Shown here piece by piece: positions 29,811 through 41,148 of a DNA stretch of 64,000 bases. Where the stretch lies: contig JADWQD010000003.1 in assembly GCA_016110215.1 (NCBI GenBank), positions 1,984,001-2,048,000 of the forward strand. The letters run 5' to 3'. The DNA is from Capronia americana. Taxonomy: Eukaryota; Ascomycota; Eurotiomycetes; Chaetothyriales; Herpotrichiellaceae. The position numbers and the translations under genes are program-made. A model generated the notes under the pieces. That model had not been told where the DNA came from. It made no database searches and saw only the letters and a program-made list of their open reading frames with translations. The number at the start of each line of letters is the position of its first letter. Positions within the stretch are counted from its first letter, which is position 1.

Positions 29811-32800
29811 AATGGCGCTGAGGAAGGAAGAACATGCATTGGAACAGGTATCGACTTGTGGTGAACGAGCGTGGCGAACGGATATTTTGATGGATTAGGC
29901 GGTTTTGTTCATTGCCCGTGCGGATTGTGATACTACCGAGAAGAAACACAAACGCGTACAGCATCACAACACCCCGCCATTAAATGATCAGATATGATGC
30001 CGGGCCTCTAGCGACAGACTGGCAACAGCTTGCGGGGCCCAAGACAGATTCAGAAGACCGATATTTGTTCAAACCGCCTCTTGAAGGGCTAACCCTCGAT
30101 ACAACTCCAGTCGTCGCAGGTACCCGCAGTGGTCTCAGGCAAAAGGTGAACGGCTGTAAGGACTCGTCTGCTTCGAGGTCCTTCATATAGGGCGGTGCCT
30201 GCTAACTTGCTCAAACCCGACGCTTCGGCACTGGCATGGATGGTTCGACAACGATTCACACCACGCATGGTTACCAAATCGCGACCTCGAGGCCGGAAAT
30301 CAAGCTACCGATCAGCATGAGAAGTCAATTATGTGCCACGATCCAGATCAGTTCGCAACCGAAGTCGACCAAGTGTTTCAGGCGTGAAGACTGGCAGAAG
30401 CAGACGTGGCGCCCACGGCCATATCTAAGCCATGTGAAGGCTGACAGCAGTGGTCATGGCACGCTCAGGCTATGGTGATGTCGTGTGCCCGGAAGAGGCC
30501 ATGGCCGGCACTATTACCGTTGAAGAACGGCTTGTGTAACGCGTGAAGCAACTGTTCGGTCCTTTGAACTGCAGTGGCGGATTCAAGAACAACGGACAGG
30601 CACTGGCTTGGGCCACTACGGCGCTTACACGTGGGGCGCTTTTGACTCTATCTTCGTGTCCTTAAAAATAGCAGGCTCCACGACGCCTTAGGCCTCGTCG
30701 AAATGGCCAGCACGACATCGTGTCATTCGGTGCCTTCAAGATTGTGCACAGATCAGCACTGGGTGCTTCTCCCAGCCTCACCGCTGCCGGAACTTCGATC
30801 AATTGGAAAGACAGGCGGCGCGAGGAAACAACCTCTCACTCGCTCTTGCCGCGCAGCCGGCGGCAGCATCATGATTGCTGCCCAACTCCAGGGCAGATAA
30901 CGTCAAGATCGGGTCAGCACTTGGGCGTAAAACCGTGTGTTGGGCTGGGACAAACAGCAGCGAGGATCCTTTCAGGAGCACCGTACAATCAGAGTGTGCA
31001 AAGTACGATCCGATCGCCAGTGGTGGCGGTGAATGGGCAGATCATTCGAACAACAACGATCGTTAGAGCATGATCTCTCTGCCAACATTGCAGCGGCCAT
31101 TGGTCTAAGAAAAATCCCAGAACTTCCTTTGTCGTATAACATCGGCAGGGGGGAGTCGATAATTCGTGGGACGAGCACCCGCTTTCGCTTTGAGTCACAC
31201 AAAGTCAGGCAGCTGGTAGGCTCGGTTCGCTTTTGCCGCTTGTGTATTTCTACGACCACCAATGCCTCCTCGAGTTCCTACACCTCTTAAGAAGCATGTG
31301 GGATCGTACTGAACGAAGAGCAATCCAGCCGTCTGAATCAATGCCTGCTGTAGTCAATATACCCTCATCTTGCATTGGCCATCACAATGGTAACAGCCAG
31401 TACCATTGGCTCGTCCTACTACCTTTACTGCTTGTGCACGACTGATTTATTGAATAATGGATCACAGTCAGAATCTACAAAAAGTCGCGGTGAGCGACGC
31501 TACGGGTACGTCGGACACTTTGGTAGCGGACGAACGGAAGATATCGTTTTCAGCACTGGAAGAGCTGACACTCAGAGTACTCGTAGTGTGCCTCACGGCA
31601 GACGGCATAAAGAGGTAGTACAGCACGACGCTGGGCATCCCATGTACAGAGGAGGACTGGTGAGAGGGCATCCTGGGAGACTTTTGTTGCTGGTAGGTGT
31701 TGGCAAGAGGTGGGGCATGATTATGTACCCATGGTCGCCCGTCTGAATCTAAGTAAAGCGCCAGAGAATTTGAGCTAAAGGGAAGATCCCACTGACCGAC
31801 CCTTGTGGCTGACAGTCCCCCTGGCAATTCCAATGGGTTTGTTCCGTACTCGCAGAGCCACGTTTGACAGGGGATCTTCTTAATGTCCAAGCTCCCCGGG
31901 GCGGGCTGTTAATTTCTTCTGTTCACTGTGTTGGACATACCTGCTGTAGATAATATCTATCCCTTGGTTTCCTTCTTACCAGTTTTCCATTTGAAGGCTC
32001 TCAGTTGCATCCTTCCGACTTCGACTCGCCTCATTCGCTGAGAGCTTTACAAACAATGGATGCTCACGTCTTGTCATTGTGGGTTGAGAGGGTGTATATC
32101 AGCAAGTTCGGCCTTTGCAGATGGATCTCGATATCTCAAGTCCTTGACGATGGGTAACTGAACGCTCCTTGTGTGCCTAGTGTCGGTGAGCACGAAGTGG
32201 TCTTTCATGCTTGCGATAGCTGTAGCAACACGCCTCCCTATGGAGGGCAGTGTCAAATGGTTCTTGGGGGATGAGAGGCAAACAAGAGATTGCAATCAAT
32301 GGGCTGCGCGCTCGGCCAGGATGGTTCATTTAACCTTCTCTCTCTCCACCCTCCCGTCTCCTTCGGGATTATGAAGTTCTCCGTGTCTGTTGGGTTCAGC
32401 GGTCAGAATGGGCCCTCGGGTACATCTCGATGATAGCCAAGAGACTCTTCTTGAACTGGGCATGTTGAATGCTTCCAATGACTATGACTAACAGTCCAGA
32501 TAAGTGACAGGGAATGTTCCAAACTGCCCAGCACAGCGTTCAACCTAATGATGGACCCCGAACGGCCTGCTCAAAGACGTACCTCGACTACTACGACCCA
32601 CCACCTAACTCATGGCTTTGGATCGTCGTTGATGGGTTCGCCATGGGGGCTATCGTCGAGGTTCACCGGTAACTCACCCTGACGATCCTGCCTGATCAAT
32701 GCCCCAGCCCCTTGGACGACGACCTCGTTACCATAGCCGACCACGCCGATGTGACTCGCCTGTATGGCCATGCTACGTTGTGACACAACAGCAGAAAGGG

Positions 32801-35800
32801 CGCTATCATCATACTGTCGAGCAGACGACATGCTCGTCTGTTTTCCTTGCTGCTGGGACGGCTTGTGTTTTCTCGCTATTTTTACCTCAGTACGTTTCTT
32901 ATGTCCACCTTTTCAACAATCGATTACCTGGGTCTTTGGACGTCGCCCGGGTGTGGACGTCTTGTGTGCTACGAGGCTTGAGATTGTGGAGGATGTTCCC
33001 CGAGTGCTTGACTTCGCCTCGTTCAGCAGCGCTGACTGCCAGTTGTCAGTACGTTTATGCTGTGGGGGAATATTTTCATACGTATGTCGGATGAACCTTG
33101 ACGGCCGACCAAACGATCGGTGTTGGACGCTGCAGATGCCGCTGTGCCCTCCTCTCTGCGGGCCGTGGCTGAGGAGACACTCAAGTGTCGGCTTACCGAC
33201 GCACCCCACGAAGCATTATCCATGGCAATGTCTGAGGGAAACTATCGACTTCGTGGATCACCCTTGAGATCCGTCGGGCATGTCTGCGATGAACATTGGT
33301 GACTGAAGGCGCCAACATGAGATCTCTTCGTCGCCCGAACAGCGAGGGTCGTGTTGCGATTTTACTGGCTACAGCAGCAACATAAGGAACTCGAATGAGC
33401 CGATGAAGACAAAAATGATCACCCCTCACCAACGGCCCCAGACCTGCATCGCTTCAGTGCGAAAAAACCTGGGGCTTGATAACGCCAGTTGTGGTCTATA
33501 AAATATGAAAGCTGTCAGTTTGAAGACGCCGCTCCGCGACGAAGGACCGGGCTCAACGAAAGTAGTTGAGTGACTTTTTCACTGCAAAGCGAGCGCCAGA
33601 CCTATTCCACCACCACAGAAAGGTCAATCGGTCTTCATCCTTTAGTCAATGCTCTGTCCATTGCCGGACCATGGTGCAGATGGCACAGGTAAGCTGCAAT
33701 GACAACGTGAAATGAAATGGACGCGGCTGGCCACAACTCGGTCGCAATCTAGGTCTAGTCGTACTCGTACAGCTCCCTACACTTGCGGCTCCCACAGAAG
33801 ATGGCCATGACGAATCTAGCCTTGCAGGTTTGCAGGTTTGAACCGATTGCTGTTCTGGACCGTTAAAGATATCCATCACGTCGGCAAGAGGAACAGCATA
33901 TCCAGGGTCGAATTCTGAGAGGCCTACCTATATTCTATTCTTGCTCATTATTGCGCTCGCCCTACTTACCTCCGCAGAAGGCAAACGATTTCCGGGGGGC
34001 TCCTTGAGGAGGGCGAGGAGGGGTTGTCCCACTCCGCACCTCGAATTTGTCCACCTGCCATGAGAATCGACACTTCTGCCCCTTTCCATGCATGTGTCTA
34101 GAGCACCTCCCTGAACATGCGTGAGTGCAATGGCGTACCGGGGCTTGGGACAAGGGCGATGACTGTCGTCGCCTAGCGGTACCCGGAGTAGGAGAGGTTC
34201 GAGGGGTGCGCCGCCGCAGAGACTGACGATGACAGCGGCAAAACCAGTCAACGCGATCGGCCACCTTCAAAGGAATCCCGTGGGGCGACGTATTCCATGG
34301 CACTGCGTCCCATCGCCCTTTCCTTTCTGATGCTCGCACGGACCACCATTGTGCGAGAGCCAACGATGCGAGTCGGTTCTGCTGAAAGGCATTCGTAGCA
34401 AGGATACCGAAACTGGTTCCAGACAAAAAGAGACGCGAGGAAAAGCTTCACGCACAATGCAAATAGAGCCACACATCTGTTGATCATGCTGAAATTGCTC
34501 CTGCCAAAGGCAACGTTCATGATAGAGCGGAGCGCGGTTTCACTTCAAGCGTCCGTTTACAATCCGAGAGCTATTTAGGTAGACACAAGTATGCTCCAGC
34601 CGTCGTCGCGGCACAGGAGCCACACAATAATCGGAATCACTGTCGATTACGACACCTCCTTGCAAGATCTCTGAGAGAAGAGTTACGAGATGGAGTTACT
34701 CGGTACAACCGAACATTCGATCACGAGGCCATTCGATGCGTCGCTCTCTCAGCCGCTTCCGCGTGTCCGGATGGTGCAGTAGACATTGGGACCAGCGCAA
34801 TCGGCCGTGATAAGGATATTGCTGGTCCGCCAGAGAAGACTCGGCTTTTCGCGTGCCTTTATTTCAAGCATGAGTCGAGGCAGTATTCTGAGAGGAACCG
34901 CGATGAAATCAGATATCGATGATGTTCCACAGTCGTTCTGACTACCGTTCCTTGGCTCAAATAGGTCCTTCAGTATACGTTCATTTGGTCCTGAGCCCTG
35001 ATTGACCCTACAAAGACAGCACCTCTACAGGGTTCAAGAGTGCCAGATATTGTCCTCAATGTTTTCGAGAATTCGATGATGCGAAAACCCTTCTGTGGCA
35101 TCGACATCAACAGCCGAGCTGTCATGGTACCGCCCTCCGCTTCGAAGAAAAGGCCACTTATGACCAGTTGACGCATTGAAAGGAAGGCAGTCAGTTGTAG
35201 TCCTGAAGGGGCATGGTACGCGATGTGGATATCTTGTTTGCCAGCAGAGACGACCACGACGCTTTCCGGTTCTCATCACCGTGTACGTTGATAGGCTGCG
35301 GGATCTCTCATCGGTGTGGTAGCTTTTGCTAATCGTTTACACAGACGTGGAGCAAGGCTTGTCGGCCGTGGATCACCAAGGTTTCGGTTCATCTTTTCAA
35401 GAGAAGGGTAATCAGCCCTTGCTTCAGATGTTCGACTATCACAAAGGCTGAGAGTTACAACATATACCGGGGAACAGCAAGGATATTCATGCTGAAGTGG
35501 ACAACGAAGCGCGCAGGCAATACCGCATCTCATGTCCGGAGCAAGCACCGACCCCAGATTCGACCAAACCCTACACGGAATTCGAAAACGTTTTGCACTC
35601 TCAAAACTGCGATTTTGACTAGTCTATGTAGTTAGACGAGGATGTGTAAGTCAGACAGCAGCAGATCTGATCTGAACACTGCCACGATCCCATGTTCATG
35701 TTGGTCATGACGCATTGCTAATCGGGACAACATTTATCTGCAACAGCGCTCGCCTTCGCATTCCAGAGACGGTTCACATACTCAGTAGTAGAAACATGAA

Positions 35801-36598
35801 ACCCTAAAGCATGGACCCCGGTGTCCAACATGCATAGCACCGCGAAAGTTGGCATCTAGCACTCTATGGTGGTGTTCACGCACCAAGGACTCCTCTCCAC
35901 AGACAGCAACGACTTCGACAAACCTGAAGACGGCTGGGCTCGTGTGGAACGCTATCCCAGACCTTTGACAGGCGCGATGCCATGCCTCGGAAGACCAGGT
36001 ACTGATAATAGTGTGTGATATTCACAAGCTGCTTCCTTGAAGACTTCGGATCCCCGAGAGTCGAGGACATGTGCCTGGTATTGCAAACGGACGCTATAGG
36101 ATGAACCGTATTCAACTGTGAGGCAAGATGCAAGCGCATCCCAGGCAAATTTAAGTGTTGGCTGCCTGATGCAATGCCTGAAGCCCTGGGGATCTCCACA
36201 TCTCCAGTTCGCAGTCACTGCTCTCCAGCAAATGTCGTGATTCCCACCGGTCATAAGTCCGTGCAGGGCTGGTAGGACAGGCTTGCTCTGCGCTGGCAAC
36301 TCGGCACTGCACCATCGACCCTATGGCGCAACCAAGCACGGTTGGGCTCCTTCAGAAGTCGCCGCCAAATCAGATTCCCCTACCGCCACAGCCTCAGTAA
36401 TCAAAATAGCTATACCAAGTGTGGCAGCTACGCTCTAGTGGGGCGTCTCGCTTTCTACTCGATATTATCTATTCTGCCAACGTGCCTCGTGCGAGGGAAG
36501 ATGAAGAAACGCAAATTTCAAAGCAACCTGATTCCATCACGGTTACACGCTGAGCTCTTGTACCAGGCACGGCGTCTCGGATTCGCGCAGAAATCGCA
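29811..36598. other. Gene-poor 6.8-kb island with decayed coding remnants
   Basis: No intact gene with recognisable motifs. Several stretches have strong coding character but are interrupted by stops or frame changes: 30241-30840 plus, 31457-31693 plus, 32610-32831 minus, 35952-36299 minus. Base composition looks ordinary (near 50% GC), so heavy repeat-induced AT drift is not evident. I see no terminal repeats or transposase motifs. Confidence 0.55.
30241..30840 (+). pseudogene. Decayed protein-coding gene, family not recognised
   Basis: Four pieces in order read as protein but in different frames. Piece A, 30241-30480 (frame of 30241), includes CHDPDQFATEVDQVFQA and QQWSWHAQAMVMS, with TGA at 30385 and 30442. 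Piece B, 30527-30688, includes VRSFELQWRIQEQRTGTG and HYGAYTWGAFDSIFVSLK. Piece C, 30682-30711, is back in frame A (DALGLVEMAS). Piece D, 30711-30840, is in the third frame (HDIVSFGAFKIVHRSALG, then INWKDRRREE). No intron consensus joins them. The order and coding character suggest one gene with at least two nonsense codons and three frameshifts. I do not recognise the family; chance is not excluded. Confidence 0.45.
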
Positions 36599-38453
36599 AT
36601 GGAGGTCCTAGGCACGGTGGCGTCTGCCGCTGCCTTGACCGATATGAGCGGGAGGATCTTAGAGTTCCGTCACCGCATCAAGCAGACCCCCAATGAGCTG
36701 CGACTCGCGGTATCTCGGGTGAATCTGCTCTCTCGAAACCTCACTCTTCTCAGGACGATCGGAAACACCCTGAAGTGCTTGGACACTGGGCAGGACAATG
36801 CGTACCTAGTCCTAGCAGAGACAATTGAAGAAGCAATGCGAAGCCATACCTTGATCCAAGAAATGTTGCCCCGACGTGCGACGAAACAATCGAGAAGAAG
36901 CTCGCTTTACTGGATCTTCAAGGATAGGGCAGCGTACGAGGAATTGATGCGAGTCGTGTCCGGAACAGAGACGTCGGTGACAGCGGCTATAGCGCTCGTT
37001 ACACTGTAAGGAGGAGGTGCATCAACTCACATCAGAGGCTACTGTGGCTGACCTTTGTAGGTCGGAGGCACTGACGAGCCGCAAACCGTTGGATCATCAG
37101 GATTCAAATCCCCCTACAGCAACACAAGCCATTGCTCAACATGAACAAGACGAGAGTTCAACATACCAGAGCGATGGTGTGTCGTCAATGACCGACGACG
37201 TACAAGATGCTGACTCGATTGCTTCTGACAGCACTCCGAACACGGGGCCTCACAACTCCCAAAGCAGTCATCTCTGGGGCCTCTGCAACATCGTTCGTGG
37301 TACTGCATTTACCTCGTCTTGCAACAAGAAGACGGTTGCCGTTTCTGTTCAAGTCGAGCTATTGCGATGGCTTAGGGTAAGGATCGATGTGTTGATGCGT
37401 CTCGGACTATTCAACGGAGCCTCAACTCTGTCACTTGACGGCGGACGCATGAGCCTCAGATGTCTAGTTTCCTGCAACCATGCCTTCCTCACCGCGTCCA
37501 GCAAGGGTGATCTGCCCACAATGCGAAAGCTGCTGGCTAGCAAGCAGGCCTCGCCGGCCATGGTCACGGAAGGCGGCATCACCCCATTGTGCCTCTCGAT
37601 CGAAAAGGGCCATACGGAAGCGGTCGAATTGCTGCTGTCAGAAGGCGCCGATGTAAGCGAGCCCTTCGGTACCAAGAGGACCTCTCCGCTGTCCTGGGCG
37701 CTGAAGCATCGATGCCCGGATATATGCCGCATGCTGATCAGCCGGGGCGCCAACTACTTCGATCTCAGTATCCACAACTGGTCACCCATTTTCTATTTAT
37801 GGTCGCAAACGAAGCGGAACGAGGACAGCCGATCGGCGCTTCTGATCACAATGTTGCGACGACGGGCTGATGAATTTCCCTGGCTACATCAGAAAATCGT
37901 CGACCGGGAAGGTTGGGGCCTGATGCATCGTGCGGCTGTCTTCGGTACGCCCACGGATGTCGAGGCGCTGATGAACTCCGGTGTGGATCCCTTCCAACCC
38001 TTCTGGAACTCGGGCTGGCGAGTTCTGCACAATGTCGTCGACTTCGGCGTGCACGACAACTTCCTCATCTTGTTCCCGGCGTACGAGCGGGAGTTCACCT
38101 TGAGCAAGGCAAGAGAGATGCCTGACTCCGGAGGATGGACTCTCCTGCACATCGCAATCGCCAAACGACACAAAGAAGTGATAAAGGGGGGCCATGACCA
38201 GATCGTCCGCACCCTGTTGGGCTTGGGTGCAGACTGGGAGGCGAAAACGAAGCCCTCATGGGATGATTCTGTGCCACAAAGCATCCGGGGGCAAGCCTGC
38301 TCGCCCATCCGGCTCGCACTGGCATATGGTGAGCCCCGATACCGTGAGCTGCTCAGAGCCATCGACGACGTTGTCTGCTCGCAAGATGAGGATGAGTGGT
38401 GCGACGCCGACGACCAGTTCTGGTACGATGCATTAGAGGATATTTCTGGTTGA
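36599..38453 (+). CDS. Ankyrin-repeat protein with HeLo-like/STAND-type N-terminal domain
   Basis: Two exons, 36599-37005 and 37061-38453, join in frame across a 55-bp intron (GTAAGG, GGCTGACC, TTTGTAG) to 599 residues. Residues 1-130 look like the fungal N-terminal (HeLo-like_N) domain found on NLR-type proteins: a short hydrophobic start MEVLGTVASAAALTDMSGRI, then helices (LRLAVSRVNLLSRNLTLLRTI). Residues about 135-230 are a polar linker. From about 290 there are ankyrin repeats (GITPLCLSIEKGHTEAVELL, then SPLSWALKHRCPDICRML, and GWTLLHIAIAKRHKEVI) to near residue 560. No nucleotide-binding domain is present, so it is not a full NLR. It is likely a protein-interaction scaffold; role unknown. 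Confidence 0.78.
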
Positions 38454-39474
38454 GGTGAGCGCGGGTTCTAATCGGTCTTTTCTCTTCATTGCTTTGGCTG
38501 TATTATTACATATGATCAAATCTGGTCCCAGAGGACACATGTAAACCGAAAGGCAACGGAAGAGGAAGATACATGGCCAAAGTGTAGGAACAGGGAATAA
38601 CGTTAACAGTGGACCTAAGATTTAATTCAGCCGTGATTACGGAGTATGACTGGGTGGTACTGTATGTGATCACGTAGCTTAGCTACTACAGGAATATGTA
38701 ATACATAGTACGAGTACATACTGTGGTCGAGTCAGTCTCTGTCGACGCATACGCGGAGGCCCTGCGGAGTCTTTGGGACTGACTCTGCGATAAAGAGGGA
38801 CGAACTGGTGTAGGACAGAGTAGACTAAGATGCTATCACCAGCTCCCTCCCTTCTCCGACGAGTCAGATAACCCATCCGTGCATCAGAACCAGAATCCCG
38901 ACCGTTGTCAATACACAGTACACACGCACGATCTAGCTGCAGACAACCAGCCTGGTTCACTGTGACGCATCCCCGGTTGAACCATGGTCCGGCGTGCGAG
39001 GGAAGCGCGCGCTGATTCAGCCGTGTCTAGGGTAAGTACAGTACATAACCAATCACCCCCAATAGCTAGACAAATACACCCGGGCACACTCCGCGGGCTT
39101 GACTGCTCTAAGTCCTCTTTACGGCAGTCCCCGTCAGTAACAAGACGGCTTGGGCATGGTATAGACGGGCGGGATACGCGCAAAGAGAGATGCTCTTGTG
39201 ACGAGGTTCATCCATCCGCACGGCACAATAGTGTGGCCGTTGCTTTGCGCTTCTGTTGCCTCCCGTCTCTTGTCCTGCGACATTGCACGACTTAGTGCTT
39301 ATGCACCGAAGTTCGGTTTTATCAACCCTCAAGTCGACTCACTGTGGTCGATGGCATACGATGGTGGTGGTTGGAATCCCTTCCCGGTGTCGACGGCAGT
39401 ACAGTCTCTAATACCGTGCAGGTGTACTCCGTACCGTGGTACATAACATGAGATAGGCCGGCCCGTTTCATTTG
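38454..39474. other. Intergenic, GTAC/TACGGAGTA-rich
   Basis: About 1 kb between two plus-strand genes. It contains TTACGGAGTA at 38637, a GTACGAGTAC palindrome near 38709 and TACTCCGTAC at 39425. No gene supported. Confidence 0.55.
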
Positions 39475-41148
39475 ATGGCTATGGGATCGAAAGCCGGGCT
39501 TGGACCTTACAATGGAGTGCTGTTATGGATCAACCACGACGCGCAGAATCGGGACCCCATGGCTCACAAGAACGAGATCCTCAGCCATGTCCAGAGGCGG
39601 TATCAACCGTGGAGACGGCGGCAGAAGACCGAAGCGCTGTTCGCGTCGATCAGATCGCCGTCCCGGATGCGTACGCGGACGACAGGGTTCTTCGCAAGAG
39701 AGCGAGCGGACGAGCAACAAGCGCCGCGACGACTCCGCGCGACGGCAGCTCGACCAGCATCCCCGCCCTCGCCCTCGCCGATGACGCCGTTGACGAAGGG
39801 GAATTCAGACCCCTTTGCAGTCTACCCCGTGGACATAGGGCCGCAGGAAAACGACCTCATCGTATTGTACCGCGACTACATGATCCCGTCGGCGTACAGC
39901 GCCGAGCTGGGCCAGAAGCACATGAACGTGCTCGCGGCCCAGGACTGGAAAGACTCGATCGCCGCGCTGGAGGACGAAGGCACCGCGCTCGGCAGCCTGG
40001 CCCGCTACGGGTCCATCGCCGGCCGGTGTAACCCGCGCATGCGGCGGATCGGGTACAAATACCTGGTCCAAAGCATCGCGGTGCTACGGCGCAAACTCGC
40101 CCAGGGCCACGACCTGCAGAGCAGCCCCGCCGACTGCACGCACGTCAACATGCTCTTCGCCGCCGAGGCCATTGCCGGGAACCTGGCCGGCGCGACCGCC
40201 CACGCCAACATCCTCCTGCAGGTCCTGCGCACGCAGCCCCGCCTCGACTACAAACTGCTGATCTACCAGCTGTTCATCGACTACCAGCTCAGCTCCATGT
40301 TCGTGAAACGCATGGTCTTCGACACCGACGACGACTGGCTCGAGACGGTCCTCCAGCCGATCTGGCGGGCCGCGGCGCCGCATATCCCCGTGTATCCGAC
40401 GGCGAGGGAGCTGGATCCGTGCATCAGGCACAACAAGTGGCTCTGGTCCTCCTTCCAGGTCAAGCGGCAGCAGCTTCTCTTCATGGCCGCCCAGGCGGAC
40501 AGTCTGGACGCAATGTCGCATCTGCAGCTCGTGTGGATGGCGCAGATGACCCGCGGCATGCTCTTCCACAGCCGCATGATCGACCACTATCTCAGCGTCA
40601 CCAAGCGGCTCAAGGACCCGGCATTGACCGAGAACGAGGACAGAGACAGTCTGCACGCTGAAGCGTACCTCGCTCTGGCGGCTGCTCAGCTGGACAGGCA
40701 CGTGGGCGGCCACCCCAAGATCATGGGCGTCCACGTATACGACACGAGTCGTATGACGATGTGCCTGAAGCGGGCTCTCCAAGCCAGCGTCAGTGTCAAT
40801 GCCAGTGCCAGTGCTAATGCTAGTGACGGCGAAGCTCTTCCTCAACGAGCGAGTTCCATCACGCGATACGCAAACGCCAGGCTATGGGCCTTGTACGTCG
40901 GCGCCCTGGCCGAAACGGCCGCGAGTTCGACAAGCACGAACCCGTCGGGCCACTGGTTCAACGACACACTGGCCAGTCTGGCCGCCACCATGAACATCCA
41001 TTGCTGGGAAGATCTGCAACCTATCGTGCAGGGGTTTTTATACTACGATGGGCCCTTTTACATTAAGAGGCCCGCTTGTTTTGAGGACGCCGGTCCTGGG
41101 CCTGATCCTGGGCCTGATCTTGTTCCTGGGCCTGTTCCTGGCCCTTGA
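39475..41148 (+). CDS. Fungal-specific transcription-factor-domain protein without zinc cluster
   Basis: 557 residues from the ATG at 39475 (MAMGSKAG). The N-terminal block LLWINHDAQNRDP, then HVQRRYQPWRRRQK, is the pattern seen in fungal proteins that have the regulatory domain of Zn2Cys6 factors but begin with a basic patch instead of a zinc cluster. I find no C-x2-C-x6-C motif. The regulatory-type helical domain spans about 130-530 (VLYRDYMIPSAYSAELGQ, LEDEGTALGSLARYG, then the C-terminal WEDLQPIVQGFLYYDGPF). A Ser/Asn/Ala repeat (SVSVNASASANAS) lies near 440-455. The last 20 residues are a GPDPGP-type repeat encoded by an imperfect 12-bp DNA repeat. Third codon positions are more GC-rich than in neighbouring genes. 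Targets unknown. Confidence 0.7.
   Translation: MAMGSKAGLGPYNGVLLWINHDAQNRDPMAHKNEILSHVQRRYQPWRRRQKTEALFASIRSPSRMRTRTTGFFARERADEQQAPRRLRATAARPASPPSPSPMTPLTKGNSDPFAVYPVDIGPQENDLIVLYRDYMIPSAYSAELGQKHMNVLAAQDWKDSIAALEDEGTALGSLARYGSIAGRCNPRMRRIGYKYLVQSIAVLRRKLAQGHDLQSSPADCTHVNMLFAAEAIAGNLAGATAHANILLQVLRTQPRLDYKLLIYQLFIDYQLSSMFVKRMVFDTDDDWLETVLQPIWRAAAPHIPVYPTARELDPCIRHNKWLWSSFQVKRQQLLFMAAQADSLDAMSHLQLVWMAQMTRGMLFHSRMIDHYLSVTKRLKDPALTENEDRDSLHAEAYLALAAAQLDRHVGGHPKIMGVHVYDTSRMTMCLKRALQASVSVNASASANASDGEALPQRASSITRYANARLWALYVGALAETAASSTSTNPSGHWFNDTLASLAATMNIHCWEDLQPIVQGFLYYDGPFYIKRPACFEDAGPGPDPGPDLVPGPVPGP

Noticed and set aside
33815..33900. Minus-strand GGTTCAAACC resembling a tRNA B box
   Set aside because: No A box, no paired T-stem or acceptor stem; it overlaps a short GCAGGTTT direct repeat.
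29811..36598. Repeat-induced-mutation-degraded transposon
   Set aside because: No AT skew by eye, no terminal repeats, no transposase or reverse-transcriptase motifs; decay is mostly by frameshift and TGA.
40084..40845. 253-codon minus-strand frame
   Set aside because: It is the antisense shadow of the regulator at 39475, which is GC-rich at third positions and so leaves antisense frames open.
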